Position numbers and translations under genes: made by a program. From Acinetobacter colistiniresistens (lineage in GTDB: Bacteria > Pseudomonadota > Gammaproteobacteria > Pseudomonadales > Moraxellaceae): a DNA stretch of 64,000 nucleotides. This document shows, one piece after another, positions 41,292 through 50,962 of this stretch. The notes under the pieces were generated by a model that saw nothing but the letters and a program-made list of their open reading frames with translations, did no database searches and was not told the origin of the DNA. The stretch spans positions 1,612,001 to 1,676,000 of the forward strand of contig NZ_CP102099.1 of assembly GCF_024582815.1 (NCBI RefSeq), given 5' to 3'. Numbering within the stretch: the first letter of the stretch is position 1; every line of letters starts with the position of its first letter.

Positions 41292-41885
41292 ATGACTGAT
41301 CGATCACAACAAAAAAAATTAACTCAACAGCAAGCCATTGCTATTGAGCGTGATTTAGCAAAATTCGCCAACACCATGGACAGTCTGGTTCGGATTCCAT
41401 TTACCAAACAAGGCGTGGGGGCGGATGCCGCACTGAGTACCATTCCTTTTGCCGGTGATGTCGCAGGTTTTGTTTTAACGCTATACGCTTTTAAAAAAGC
41501 CCGAGAAGTCGGTGTTCCACAGCACAAACTCAAGGGGGTGGTGAAACTGGCGATTATGGATATGTTAGTCGGCTTTATCCCGATTATTGGTACGGTCTTT
41601 GACGTGTTTATCCGACCTAGCAGAAAGACGCTTGAGATTGTACATGCGCATATCCGTGAGGAATATCAGGTCCACAGTGATATCCATGTGGTTCATCCGT
41701 TTTTACACGAGTCACTGGAACAAAAGCAGAAAACATCCGCATTTTGGCGTAATCCAGTGGTGAGCTGGATCTGGTTGCGTATTCCCGATTTATTAGGAAT
41801 CGCGGTATTGATTTTATTGGTGGTTGCGGTCTGGGCAGGTTTGAGTTATATGTGGGATTTTTATCGATCTTTCCAAGCTCCTTAA
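41292..41885 (+). CDS. DUF4112 membrane protein
   Basis: 197 residues. The DUF4112 core is in residues 25-110: LAKFANTMDSLVRIPFT, GADAALSTIPFAGDVAGF and DMLVGFIPIIGTVFDVFIRPSRKTL. An additional C-terminal membrane helix (about 165-185) follows. Function of the family is unknown. It lies 77 bp after mgtE on the same strand and shares its downstream terminator, so it may be co-expressed with the Mg2+ channel. Confidence 0.9.
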   Translation: MTDRSQQKKLTQQQAIAIERDLAKFANTMDSLVRIPFTKQGVGADAALSTIPFAGDVAGFVLTLYAFKKAREVGVPQHKLKGVVKLAIMDMLVGFIPIIGTVFDVFIRPSRKTLEIVHAHIREEYQVHSDIHVVHPFLHESLEQKQKTSAFWRNPVVSWIWLRIPDLLGIAVLILLVVAVWAGLSYMWDFYRSFQAP

Positions 41886-41901
41886 GATATACCGAATAAA
41901 A

Positions 41902-41927
41902 TAAAGCCTCCATCTTGGAGGCTTTAT
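41902..41927. terminator. Terminator between the DUF4112 gene and htpX
   Basis: AAAGCCTCCA / TGGAGGCTTT stem, short TC loop, A-rich before and TAT after; usable from both converging genes. Confidence 0.85.
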
Positions 41928-41944
41928 CATTTATCTGATACTGA

Positions 41945-42850
41945 TTATTGAACGTTTAATTGCTGTAATGCTGCAACACGCTGTTCAATGGTTGGGTGGG
42001 TTTGGAAAAGAGCCGCTAAGCTAAAACCTTGTTCCTTACCTTCCGCAATCGCAAATGCTTTCATTTCTTTTGGCATTTGATCTGGCATTTCTGATTCAGC
42101 TTGTAAACGAAGCAGGGCAGAGATCATTGCTTGTTTACCTGCTAAACGTGCACCCGCTTCGTCTGCGCGGTATTCACGTTGACGAGAGAACCACATCACG
42201 ATGGCAGAGGCCAAAATACCAAAGACGATGTCAAGTACAATCGTAATGGCAAAATAAGCAAGTCCTGGTGCTTCACCATCTTCACGACCAAAGACATTAC
42301 GGTCGATGAAGTCACCTGCAATACGTGCAAAGAACATGACGAAGGCGTTGACCACACCTTGAATCAAGGCAAGCGTGACCATGTCGCCATTAGCAACGTG
42401 ACCAATTTCGTGAGCGAGTACTGCACGAAGTTCATCTTTGTTCATACGCTCAAGTAAACCCGTAGAGACGGATACTAGCGCATCGTTTTTATTCCAACCT
42501 GTCGCAAATGCATTGGATTGGTAAGAAGGGAAAATACCTACTTCAGGCATTTTAATACCTGCACGTTGGGATAATTGAGCCACTTCTTGTAATAACCAAG
42601 CTTCTGCTTGACTACGAGGTGCATTTGGGTCGATTAATTCAGTTCCAGTGGTTTTTTTAGCCATCCACTTCGACATGAATAAGGAAATTAAAGAACCCAC
42701 CATACCAAAGACAAAACAGACGACTAATAGGTTGCCTAGATTCAAGCCACCCGCGCCATGGTAACTACCGACACCGAAGAGTGACAAGATAATGCCAGCT
42801 ACAACCAGTACCGCGAGGTTGGTAAGCAAGAACAAACCAATCCGCATCAT
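41945..42850 (-). CDS. htpX: Membrane zinc protease HtpX
   Basis: 301 residues. Two N-terminal membrane helices (7-27, 38-58), the peptidase motif [14 protein letters not shown] near residue 145, then two further hydrophobic segments and the Glu of [12 protein letters not shown] as third zinc ligand. It works with FtsH in quality control of inner-membrane proteins. Single gene with its own terminator side. Confidence 0.97.
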   Translation of the reverse strand: MMRIGLFLLTNLAVLVVAGIILSLFGVGSYHGAGGLNLGNLLVVCFVFGMVGSLISLFMSKWMAKKTTGTELIDPNAPRSQAEAWLLQEVAQLSQRAGIKMPEVGIFPSYQSNAFATGWNKNDALVSVSTGLLERMNKDELRAVLAHEIGHVANGDMVTLALIQGVVNAFVMFFARIAGDFIDRNVFGREDGEAPGLAYFAITIVLDIVFGILASAIVMWFSRQREYRADEAGARLAGKQAMISALLRLQAESEMPDQMPKEMKAFAIAEGKEQGFSLAALFQTHPTIEQRVAALQQLNVQ

Positions 42851-43067
42851 TGAGAAAATCCTCTTATAAATTAAAACTGATCTGATTTATAAATTATAAA
42901 TCATAACGCTAATATGCAGGGCGAACCCTAAAAATTCAAGCAAAAAATAGGCATAGATACATTTAGCCTATAAAACAGTGAATTGAATGTGAAACAGGGA
43001 CTTAAAGAGAATTTTGTTCAAAAAATATCAGCTAAAATCATCCTGTGAGAATAATGCCCCAGAATTA

Positions 43068-43949
43068 TTAATTACTGAAATGTATTCGGGCTGAAGCGGT
43101 GGCATTGGTGGTGGTGTAAGTGCCTGATGGCGCGTCGGTAAAGGTACCATCCGCCAAGGTAATAATTTGGCGATTATATTGTTTTGGCGCAGGAGGTGCT
43201 GCTTCTACAGCTTCATTGACAGGGGCGCTATAATTTGCCGATTGAGCTAAGACTTGGCCATTAGTCGCAGCATTGTTTGAATTGTTGAGCGAAGTGCCGA
43301 GACCCGAGGCATAGAGATTTTGATAACGGCTAGTGACGCGACGGACGTAATCTTGTGTTTCACGAAATGGTGGAATGCCGCCATATTTATCAACATTGCC
43401 TTCGCCTGCATTATAGGCTGCGATTGCAAGTCGGGTATCGCCATTAAAACGTTTGATTAACCAACTGAGATAACGTGCGCCGGCAAAGATGTTCTGCTGT
43501 GGGTCATAGGCATTGTTGACATTAAAGCGGCGTGCTGTTGCAGGCATCAATTGCATCAAGCCTTGAGCACCCACAGGGGAGCGCGCATTAATATTGAAAC
43601 CCGATTCGGTATGCATCACTGCCTTAATTAACCCTTCCGAGACACCGTGTTGTTGTGCTGCTTGGCGGATCAGGTGATCAAAGGCATTTTTATTTCGACT
43701 ATAGCTGGGTAAGACAGAAGCTTCACTTGTGCCCCAGTTACTATAACTATGAATATTGCTGTCAGGGTAATACGTCGCTTTAATCACTTTTAAGTGACTG
43801 TACTCGGCTTTTTTCTTATTGGTGAGTAGGGTGGTGCCATTATTGTCTTTAAATTGGTAAATGGTCTGCCCAGCATGACTAGACGCTGTACTATTAAAAA
43901 AAACGATTGATCCCAGACAAAGAGCAAAAAAATAAGTTGTTTTGTTCAT
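43068..43949 (-). CDS. Lytic transglycosylase, SLT domain
   Basis: 293 residues from ATG 43949 (MNKTTYFFALCLGSIVFFN), which gives a clean signal peptide; the frame extends 32 codons upstream but that extension would bury the signal. After a DUF4124-like segment (TIYQFKDNNGTTLLTNKK) comes the SLT domain with the catalytic Glu in MHTESGFN, then SPVGAQGLMQLMPATA and AAYNAGEGNV. It cleaves peptidoglycan to 1,6-anhydromuropeptides in the periplasm. The tail is Ala/Asn-rich and low complexity. Confidence 0.92.
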   Translation of the reverse strand: MNKTTYFFALCLGSIVFFNSTASSHAGQTIYQFKDNNGTTLLTNKKKAEYSHLKVIKATYYPDSNIHSYSNWGTSEASVLPSYSRNKNAFDHLIRQAAQQHGVSEGLIKAVMHTESGFNINARSPVGAQGLMQLMPATARRFNVNNAYDPQQNIFAGARYLSWLIKRFNGDTRLAIAAYNAGEGNVDKYGGIPPFRETQDYVRRVTSRYQNLYASGLGTSLNNSNNAATNGQVLAQSANYSAPVNEAVEAAPPAPKQYNRQIITLADGTFTDAPSGTYTTTNATASARIHFSN

Positions 43950-44440
43950 CGTTATAATATTCACGAAAGGATGAGCATAAGTTCTATTCCGAAGTTTAAC
44001 AAAAAAAGTAAAAAGAACTTTTGCTACAATTTTTTTATTTTTCACTGTCAGACAAAAATCAAGTCAATTTGTTCGAATGTTCAGCAAAAAAAATTAAAAA
44101 AATTTTAAAAACTAAGTCTTGACTTATGTAAGTCATTGTTTTTAATTTGATAAAATAGGTGGTTAAAAAATGATCAATCTAATCGGAAGCCTTATTTTAA
44201 GATAAAAGCACTTTGTCAATAGCTAAGAAATCCACAAATTTATCCACAGCTTTTGTGGACAACTGTGGAAAAGTTTGAATTATAAGCAATCCAGCGCATC
44301 TAGGATTATTTTGATCAGAATTTTACCAGTATGAAACTCAAATATGACGATTGAAAGAAATTGAAAAATTCTTTAGATGCGCATCTTTTCGGAATGAGAT
44401 AAAATCTTGCGGTATTTTTGTTTATGAGTAAATCACGTCT
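43950..44440. other. Long spacer between the SLT gene and ttcA
   Basis: About 490 bp (395 if the longer SLT frame is real). The middle (44080-44160) is very AT-rich, with long A and T runs; it is followed by a dense cluster of DnaA-box-like motifs (44228-44272). No ORF of note. Confidence 0.5.
44228..44272. promoter_or_regulatory. Cluster of DnaA-box-like motifs
   Basis: In 45 bp: AAATCCACA (44228), a perfect TTATCCACA (44240-44248), TTGTCCACA on the minus strand (44254-44262) and TTTTCCACA on the minus strand (44264-44272). The consensus DnaA box is TTATNCACA. An AT-rich stretch lies just upstream. No replication gene is adjacent, so it could be a DnaA titration or regulatory site. Confidence 0.5.
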
Positions 44441-45346
44441 ATGTACGCGCCAGTGGAGTCCAATCAAGGATTTAATTTCAAGCCAGAACTTCCGACAAGT
44501 TCGGCGTATTATCGCCTGTTGAAGAAACTTCGTCGTCAGGTGGGGCATGCAATTCGTGATTACAACATGATTGAAGATGGTGATAAGGTCATGGTATGTG
44601 TGTCTGGTGGTAAAGACAGCTATACCTTGCTGGATATCTTGTTGCAGTTTAAACGTATTGCACCGATCAATTTTGATATTGTGGCGGTGAATCTGGATCA
44701 AAAACAGCCAGGTTTCCCTGAAGATGTGTTGCCACGCTATATGGAAGAAAACAATATTCCATATTACATCTTGGAAAAAGATACCTATACCATTACTAAG
44801 CGCCTAACCCCTGAGGGTAAAACCTATTGTGCGGTGTGTTCACGCTTACGTCGTGGTTCGTTATATGGTTTCGCTCAAGAGATTGGCGCAACTAAAGTCG
44901 CGCTAGGCCACCATCGTGATGACATCATGGCCACTTTCTTTTTGAATTTATTCCATGGTGGTAGTTTGAAGGCAATGCCGCCAAAACTGCTTTCTTCCGA
45001 CAAAAAGAATATTTTGATTCGTCCTTTGGCCTATGTCGAAGAAAAAGACATTATTAAATATGCTGAGTTACGCCAGTTCCCGATCATTCCGTGTAACTTA
45101 TGTGGTTCACAAGAGAACTTGCAACGCGCCATCATTAACGACATGTTACGTGAGTGGGATAAGCAGCATCCAAAACGCTTACACAGTATCTTTGGTGCAC
45201 TACAGAACGTTTCTCCATCACAACTGGCGGATCGTGAATTATTTGATTTCGAAGCGTTGGATGGCCAACGTGAATTTGATCTGAAAGATCCAGAAGAGAT
45301 GAAAAACCGTCTGGATGTGGTCAATCTGAGTTTTGCTGCTGAGTAA
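44441..45346 (+). CDS. ttcA: tRNA 2-thiocytidine synthetase TtcA
   Basis: 301 residues. PP-loop SGGKDS at residues 55-60; the Fe-S cluster cysteines lie in [10 protein letters not shown] and [13 protein letters not shown]. It thiolates C32 of certain tRNAs using ATP and a [4Fe-4S] cluster. ATG 44441 has no strong ribosome site but gives the usual N-terminus. A terminator follows. Confidence 0.95.
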   Translation: MYAPVESNQGFNFKPELPTSSAYYRLLKKLRRQVGHAIRDYNMIEDGDKVMVCVSGGKDSYTLLDILLQFKRIAPINFDIVAVNLDQKQPGFPEDVLPRYMEENNIPYYILEKDTYTITKRLTPEGKTYCAVCSRLRRGSLYGFAQEIGATKVALGHHRDDIMATFFLNLFHGGSLKAMPPKLLSSDKKNILIRPLAYVEEKDIIKYAELRQFPIIPCNLCGSQENLQRAIINDMLREWDKQHPKRLHSIFGALQNVSPSQLADRELFDFEALDGQREFDLKDPEEMKNRLDVVNLSFAAE

Positions 45347-45362
45347 AGTGTAAAACTTTTTG

Positions 45363-45391
45363 AAAAGGTACTTGTTAAGTACCTTTTTTAT
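45363..45391 (+). terminator. Terminator after ttcA
   Basis: AAAAGGTACTT / AAGTACCTTTTTT with a GTT loop, 17 bases after the stop. Confidence 0.9.
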
Positions 45392-45539
45392 AAAAATTTA
45401 AAAATTGAATCCTGCGTACAAAAAATCATAGCCTAAAATAAAAATTACATGCTATAACAGGGCACAAGCAAATTGCTTCATGTGATGTTGTCTGGATAGA
45501 TGGCACAAGAAATTGAACAAATACATTTGAGGAATAATC

Positions 45540-45923
45540 ATGGCTGCATTTTTAACTGATGATTGGTTTGCAACTGTTGAAAAACTGACTGCTGAAGCTG
45601 GTGATTTAAACTTGCCACCTGCACTTGCGAATTTAGCGATTAACTTGGTTGTAACAGATGCAGCCGGTAATACAGAGTTGGCTTTAGATGCGGGTAAAAT
45701 CCAAAAAGGTTTATCTTCAAATGCTAAAACGACTTTGAACATGGATGCTGAAACACTACGTAAAGTATTCTTAGAGTTTGATATGGCTGCTGCAATGCAG
45801 GCATTCATGACAGGCAAAATCAAAGTACAAGGTGATATGTCTCAGCTCATGGCTTTACAAACCGCTAAGCCGAGCCAAGAGCAAAAAGATTTATTCAAGA
45901 AAGTTCTTGAGCAAACTGCTTAA
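45540..45923 (+). CDS. SCP2 sterol-binding domain protein
   Basis: 127 residues, a single SCP2-like fold: LAINLVVTDAAGNTELALDAGKI strands in pieces, then TLNMDAETLRKVFLEFDMAAAMQAFMTGKIKVQGDM, the family's closing MxGKIKxxGD motif. A soluble hydrophobic-ligand carrier; relatives bind fatty acyl chains. Ligand unknown. Single gene with terminator. Confidence 0.9.
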   Translation: MAAFLTDDWFATVEKLTAEAGDLNLPPALANLAINLVVTDAAGNTELALDAGKIQKGLSSNAKTTLNMDAETLRKVFLEFDMAAAMQAFMTGKIKVQGDMSQLMALQTAKPSQEQKDLFKKVLEQTA

Positions 45924-45936
45924 TTTCTCTCTTCAT

Positions 45937-45970
45937 AAAAAAAGCTTACCCTGAGGTAAGCTTTTTTTTC
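45937..45970. terminator. Bidirectional terminator between SCP2 gene and lytic transglycosylase
   Basis: AAAAAAAGCTTACC / GGTAAGCTTTTTTT with a CTGA-type loop; symmetric, between two convergent genes. Confidence 0.9.
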
Positions 45971-45977
45971 ATTTAAT

Positions 45978-47087
45978 TTAGACATCTACACGGTTGTTGG
46001 TTTTGAGATGCTCTAAATAGGTACGAATACGGGTAACGTATTGAACAGCTTGCTTATAACGACCGTTACGTGCTTGATTACGCTGTAAATGATCGTACAG
46101 GTTAACCCATTGGTTCGGATCTTTACCTTGTGCACGGATTCTTTTTTGAATCTGGCTGACTGCACCTGGTCCCATATTGTAGGCAACCAATGCATACCAG
46201 TTACGGTCCGGATAAGGTACGTTAGAAAACTGATCTAACATCAGATCAAAGTATTTGGCACCGCCTTGAATACTTTGAACAGGATCGGATCGATTACTTA
46301 CTCCCATCGCTTGTGCTGTACTATTGGTCAACATCATCAAACCACGGACACCAGTGGGAGAAACTGAAGTCGGTTTCAGATAGGACTCTTGATAGCCAAT
46401 GGCTGCAAGCAAGTGCCAATCTAAATTGTATTTAGAAGCACTCTGTTTGAAACTGGCCTTGTAAATTGGTAAACGTTGCTTCAAATCTCTTTGAATAGTT
46501 GACCAAGACTCAGGCTTAACCACATTTCGGTTATAGAATGAGGCCAGTTGCTGTGTCATACCAGATTGTTTACTTTGACAGATAAAACCACTGGCAGTTA
46601 GTGTGAGTGGATCATCGGCCTGTTTAAATACCCAATTCAATTGAGGGTTTAAACCATTTTTGCTCAAACTTGCCTGATCACCGCAACTTGCCGAAAATGA
46701 AACCAGTTGTTTATTTTCAATTGCAGCCAGATTGGCGGTTGTCATCGCAATGTTTGCTTTACCTTGTGCAACCCACTTTAATGCTGTGGCATTGTCTGGA
46801 ACGGTTTTGAAATCGAGTTTTACATTTAAGCTTTGTGCATATTTGCGCGTTAAATCGTATCCAAAACCATGTAGGAATTTATCTTCCTGGAAGACGGTTG
46901 TTGGGCTTTCAACAGCAACTACGGTTAGGACATTTGTGTTCACAACGGTATTGTATTGATGTGATTTCTCAGCATTCAAGCTATTGAACGGCAGGATTGC
47001 AACGCCTAAGGCCAAAGCTTGAAAAGGTCGTTTGGAAGATAAAGAGTTAAGGCTAGGCCTCGACCCAGAACTTGAATTACTGTGCAT
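45978..47087 (-). CDS. MltF-like lytic transglycosylase
   Basis: 369 residues. N-terminal hydrophobic signal (about 20-38), a short periplasmic-binding-protein-like domain (about 50-170, with FGYDLTRKYAQSL), then an SLT domain with the catalytic Glu in AIGYQESYLKP and SPTGVRGLMMLTNSTAQAMG, AYNMGPGAV. Same two-domain plan as MltF, which cleaves peptidoglycan at the outer membrane under control of ligand binding. The SBP part is shorter than in E. coli MltF. Second lytic transglycosylase in the window. Confidence 0.88.
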   Translation of the reverse strand: MHSNSSSGSRPSLNSLSSKRPFQALALGVAILPFNSLNAEKSHQYNTVVNTNVLTVVAVESPTTVFQEDKFLHGFGYDLTRKYAQSLNVKLDFKTVPDNATALKWVAQGKANIAMTTANLAAIENKQLVSFSASCGDQASLSKNGLNPQLNWVFKQADDPLTLTASGFICQSKQSGMTQQLASFYNRNVVKPESWSTIQRDLKQRLPIYKASFKQSASKYNLDWHLLAAIGYQESYLKPTSVSPTGVRGLMMLTNSTAQAMGVSNRSDPVQSIQGGAKYFDLMLDQFSNVPYPDRNWYALVAYNMGPGAVSQIQKRIRAQGKDPNQWVNLYDHLQRNQARNGRYKQAVQYVTRIRTYLEHLKTNNRVDV

Positions 47088-47457
47088 GTTGTCTCCGCTA
47101 CAGGTAATTTATGCCCAAAAATTTCAGCAAAACAATGCCTTAACTTTTAAAAGTTGATAAATTCAATAAGGGGTGGGCAAGTCATGAACGTCATTCAAAA
47201 TGACATTAATTAAAGGGAAAATAATGCAAATATTTCACAATATTTACAAAGTGTATAAAAATAAACAAAAACAAACTTAGGGGCGCATATTAAGCGGCAA
47301 AATAAAGAATGTCAAATTTTGCTCAATAAAAAGCGAGAATTGCATCACAAACCTATGATTCGAAAAAGAATAAAATTTATACACTTTAGTCATGGTGAAA
47401 TAAGGAATACAATGCAAAAACTTGTAAATGGACTGTTGTATTCACGTATTAGGGCTT
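47088..47457. other. Divergent spacer before greB, no gene seen
   Basis: About 370 bp of AT-rich DNA between the MltF-like gene and greB. I see no ORF, clear hairpin or recognisable operator; it should contain both promoters. Confidence 0.5.
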
Positions 47458-47946
47458 ATGAAATCGAATTTAATTACGCGTACTGGACATGATCTATTGG
47501 TTGCTGAGTTGAAGAGACTTTGGCATGAGGAGCGACCTGAAATTACCAAGAAGGTAAATTGGGCAGCAAGTTTAGGTGATCGTTCTGAAAATGCGGACTA
47601 CCAATACAATAAACAATTACTGAGAAAAATTGATCGTCGTGTTCGCTATCTAGGAAAACGTTTAGAAGAATTAAAAATTGTAGATTATGTACCTGAGCAA
47701 GAGGGCAAGGTCTATTTTGGTGCCTGGGTTGAAATCGAAAATGAGGCTGGAGAGCGAAAAAGCTTGCGTATAGTTGGTGTCGATGAAATTTATGACCACC
47801 ACCCCCAACATATCTCGATTGAGTCACCTATGGCACGTGCACTACTGAGTAAACAGGTCGATGATGAAGTAGAAGTGCATACACCATTAGGTAAAAAACT
47901 GTGGTATATCAACTCAATTCGCTATGAAAAGCCTGAAAATGCATAA
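47458..47946 (+). CDS. greB: Transcription elongation factor GreB
   Basis: 162 residues from ATG 47458 (MKSNLITRTGHDLL), preceded by TTAGGGC; an upstream in-frame ATG at 47428 lacks family similarity. Tip acids D41 and E44 are in DRSENADYQYNK, and the basic patch of GreB (RKIDRRVRYLGKRLEEL) follows. It rescues backtracked RNA polymerase by transcript cleavage, acting on longer backtracks than GreA. Located directly upstream of tRNA-Ser. Confidence 0.95.
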   Translation: MKSNLITRTGHDLLVAELKRLWHEERPEITKKVNWAASLGDRSENADYQYNKQLLRKIDRRVRYLGKRLEELKIVDYVPEQEGKVYFGAWVEIENEAGERKSLRIVGVDEIYDHHPQHISIESPMARALLSKQVDDEVEVHTPLGKKLWYINSIRYEKPENA

Positions 47947-48042
47947 AAAAACAGGTTGTTGAGTTTATTTTGAGCATTTGATGCATGTTTTTAAATAAAA
48001 GATTTGCCAAGTCTAACTTTTATTTATATGATAGCCGCCATT

Positions 48043-48132
48043 GGAAGCGTGGCAGAGCGGTTTAATGCACCGGTCTTGAAAACCGACGAGGGTGTGAGTC
48101 CTCCGTGAGTTCGAATCTCACCGCTTCCGCCA
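48043..48132 (+). tRNA. tRNA-Ser (anticodon TGA)
   Basis: 90 nt including an encoded CCA. The acceptor stem GGAAGCG/CGCTTCC pairs fully. The anticodon stem-loop is CGGTC-TTGAAAA-CCG with anticodon TGA, followed by a long variable arm (ACGAGGGTGTGAGTCCTCC region) as expected for class II serine tRNAs, and T-loop GTTCGAATC. Its 3' end is the integration site of the genomic island; the gene itself is intact because the core sequence is restored. Confidence 0.97.
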
Positions 48133-48135
48133 AAT
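48118..48135 (+). repeat. attL, 18-bp core at the tRNA-Ser 3' end
   Basis: TCACCGCTTCCGCCAAAT, overlapping the T-arm and acceptor stem of tRNA-Ser. An identical copy is at 60196-60213 in the same orientation, with flanks that differ immediately outside. Confidence 0.9.
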
Positions 48136-48251
48136 TCAAGTTTCTGACACTGTTTAACACGATATAAGTTTATGATTTATAAGGTTAAAGTTGGAAATTT
48201 ACAATATGACAAGCCGTGACGCACTACGCCAATCGGGTGTTATAAAGTAGT

Positions 48252-48290
48252 AAAAAATGCAGTAAGATAATTTCTTACTGCATTTTTTTA
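48252..48290 (+). terminator. Terminator between tRNA-Ser and the integrase
   Basis: AAAAAATGCAGTAAGA / TTCTTACTGCATTTTTT stem of about 15 bp with a small loop; insulates int from the tRNA transcript. Confidence 0.9.
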
Positions 48291-48300
48291 TGTCTAAATT

Positions 48301-49521
48301 ATGGCAACTCGTGGAATCAATAAGCTTAGTGCTTTACAAGTTAAAAAAGCCAAACCTGACCCTGATAAGATGTATAAGCTGTCAGATGGTGGAAATCTTT
48401 ATTTGCGTATTGATCAGGGCGGTAGCAAATACTGGATATTCAATTACACACGTCCATTCTTAGGCAAGCGTAACGATTTATCTTTAGGTACTTACCCTGA
48501 AGTTTCCTTGGATGATGCCCGTACGATTCGTGATGAATATAAAAAACTCATCAAGCAGGGTATTGATCCAGCAATGGAGCGGATTGAAACCAAGTCTCAG
48601 AAACAGAAAGAAGCAGAAAACACCTTTCGTATCGTCGCTGAAGCATGGTTGTATAAACGTGAGCTAGAGCAAAAACAAGATGAAGAGACGATCCGTCGTT
48701 TAAAGCACGATGTCTATCCCTACGTTGGTGATTTAACCTTTCCACAGCTTACCTTGGAAATCCTTGAGATTAAGGTTTTTAAGCGCATTATCGAGCGTGG
48801 GGCTTTGTCTGTTGCCAAACGGCTTAAATCAGACCTCAACCAGATCTTTAAATCAGCGCGTAAAAAAAAGCTGATCCAGTACAATCCCATTGAAGATATT
48901 GAATTACCAAAACCACAGGGTGGAAACTTTGCAGCCGTGACAGAAGAGCAGGACTTGGCTCCGATGCTGAATAAAATCTGGAACTATTCCAAACTCTATA
49001 CACGTTGCTTGCTAACCACGCAGGTGGCGTTAAAAATCTCTGTGCTGACTTTTCAGCGACCTGGGGAGATACGTAAGCTGAAAAAAGAGTATTTCTATCG
49101 TGAGGAGCGTTGCTTTAAATTTACAGCCAGTAAAACCAAGCAACTTCATATTGTGCCATTGTCAGATCAGGCCTTTGACTTGATTGAGTCAATTATTGAT
49201 CTGCATCCATACAGCAAATACATCTTTGTGGGGCGAGATGGTAAAACCTTTATTTCTGACAATACCATCAACTCAGCTTTAAAACGCTTGGGCTATGGTG
49301 GTGAACAGACGGCACATGGCTTTAGGGCAACTGCTCGTACCATGCTAGATGAGATTTTGGAGCAGCGAGTTGACTTTATTGAACATCAGTTAGCCCATAA
49401 GGTAAAAGACAATAATGGTACAGCCTACAACCGAACCAAGTTTCTAAACAATCGTCGTGAGATGATGCAGGAGTGGGCTAACTATTTGGAATCATTGCTT
49501 GAATATAGTGAACTGAAGTGA
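48301..49521 (+). CDS. int: Tyrosine-type site-specific integrase
   Basis: 406 residues, P4-integrase-like layout. An N-terminal DUF4102 arm-binding domain (KAKPDPDKMYKLSDGGNLYLR, in pieces; LSLGTYPEVSLDDAR) precedes a core-binding domain and the catalytic domain with Arg in FQRPGEIRKL, HGFRATARTML, the His of HQLAHKV and the Tyr nucleophile in TAYNRTKF. It catalyses recombination between the tRNA-Ser att sites. It is adjacent to attL as expected. No directionality factor is visible. A weak hairpin (49582-49606) follows. Confidence 0.95.
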   Translation: MATRGINKLSALQVKKAKPDPDKMYKLSDGGNLYLRIDQGGSKYWIFNYTRPFLGKRNDLSLGTYPEVSLDDARTIRDEYKKLIKQGIDPAMERIETKSQKQKEAENTFRIVAEAWLYKRELEQKQDEETIRRLKHDVYPYVGDLTFPQLTLEILEIKVFKRIIERGALSVAKRLKSDLNQIFKSARKKKLIQYNPIEDIELPKPQGGNFAAVTEEQDLAPMLNKIWNYSKLYTRCLLTTQVALKISVLTFQRPGEIRKLKKEYFYREERCFKFTASKTKQLHIVPLSDQAFDLIESIIDLHPYSKYIFVGRDGKTFISDNTINSALKRLGYGGEQTAHGFRATARTMLDEILEQRVDFIEHQLAHKVKDNNGTAYNRTKFLNNRREMMQEWANYLESLLEYSELK

Positions 49522-49708
49522 GAAGAATGCTGATCTTGTAATTAAATTGCTAGGAAAAAATATTAAAGACAAGTCTAAGAGAAGCCAATTTTTTTCAAAT
49601 TGGCTCTGTTTACTTTAAAGAAATGAGGTGTTTATGCATAAGTAATTAATTTTATATAATGACCATTGTCTTAAATAGCAGTTGTAATGAGTGCTGAGTG
49701 AGTAATTT

Positions 49709-50453
49709 TTAAGCTATCTCTTCACAAGAGGATAAAAGACGTTTTGCATATGCATATGCTCTAACTTTTACCCATGTTTCATTTATCATGAAACACCAAA
49801 TTAATAGAAAAATAACGTGTAGGATGATTAGAACATAGTATTCAGATGGTAATAAGCTTAGAGAGTTTATATCAACATATTTATCTTTGAATTTAACAAA
49901 GATTATTGAAAGACTTATTAGTAAGGAGGCTAAGATAATTACTATAGCTGTGGTTTTAAAAGCTAATAGATTTCTGCTAAATCCACAATTCATATTTTCT
50001 TTAAGAATTAAAGGATATTTTTACTATCTCTTGTTTTTTCTTTTAGGTAGTTAATTGCTGAAATATAGTATTGATCAGCATTAGCAGGATTAGACCTTTC
50101 AGCTCTTTCAGTAACATTTTTAAAATTTGATACTAGGGAAACTAGCTTTTCTCTATATCTTTGTTTTGTATATTTATCAAGCTCATTGTTTGAATGGCGT
50201 AAAATAAGAGTTGTAGGGGCACCACCCCATTTAGTAAATAATGGCTGTTGAATTAAATTTCCTTTTGATGACATTTGGTTGGAAAAAAATTAACTACTCC
50301 ACAAGTCAATAAGATTGTTAACAGAGAGCCTAATAGTGTTCTAAGTGGTTCAAACAGTATATATGCCGTTAATATAATTGGTAACACAATAAAGAGTGCA
50401 GGTCTTACTCGTGCAGAAAGTGAGTATTGATCAAAATAGTTGGATAGTTTCAC
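49709..50453 (-). pseudogene. Membrane protein with 2+2 helices, effector candidate; two frameshifts
   Basis: Three overlapping minus-strand frames (50453-50253, 50274-50008, 49993-49709) read as one 248-residue protein if one T is restored in the T run near 50285 and one A in the A run near 50020. The rebuilt protein starts at a GTG (MKLSNYFDQYSL), has two membrane helices (about 18-36 and 40-57), a soluble part with WGGAPTTLILRHSNN and AINYLKEKTRD, then KENMNCGFSRNLLAFK and two more helices (about 160-182, 200-220). The soluble part and last helices are homologous to the product at 55813-56345. It is divergent from the MBL gene. I recall similar uncharacterised proteins beside ThiF/JAB/MBL genes; function unknown, a membrane effector is a guess. 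Confidence 0.7.
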
Positions 50454-50722
50454 TATATTTTCTCATTCTATAAAGTATATGTAGTTTCGGTAGGATGCAG
50501 GTTTTTTAGTATTAGGCGTTTAGATACTCCTATACAGGAATTCTAAAGACTTACTCTCGCTCTCCCAAGGTTATCAGTAAAATTTATAGCTAACTTCAGG
50601 GATGGAGAAATTCAAAAGTCCAACAACGCATAACTTACTAACTAAAATAAATCATTAAATTTTAATTGAAATATAAAAAATAGCTACCACTTATTATACA
50701 AGAATGATTTTGGGGTTTTAAG
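50454..50722. other. Divergent control region of the membrane protein and MBL genes
   Basis: 269 bp, AT-rich, between two genes transcribed outward. It must hold both promoters; no clear operator palindrome was seen. Confidence 0.4.
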
Positions 50723-50912
50723 TTGATTACAAGTTATGAGATAGAGTTTTTGCCTGTTGGAAATGGGGAAAAAAGTGGAGATTGCATTCTTTTTCATTAC
50801 GTTGAAGATAATGTAGAAAAAATCATTGCCTATGATGGTGGAACTCAAACATCTGGCAAAGCTATGGTTGAACATATTAAAAAATACTATGGTATGGATA
50901 AGATTGACTATC
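50723..50912 (+). pseudogene. Metallo-beta-lactamase-fold protein, N-terminal head only
   Basis: 63 residues from a TTG (MITSYEIEFLPVGNGEKSGD): the first strands of an MBL-fold hydrolase, with FLPVGNGEKSGDCILF and AYDGGTQTSGKAMVEHIKKY. The gene stops abruptly at 50912 where the IS3 element begins, just before the expected THPDxDH metal motif. A C-terminal piece of the same kind of protein lies on the other strand at 58565-59031, directly upstream of the E2-E1 gene. Confidence 0.75.
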
Positions 50913-50962
50913 TGAACCGTACCGGGTTTGTCGGAGACTCAATATTCTGAGAGACTATTCCG

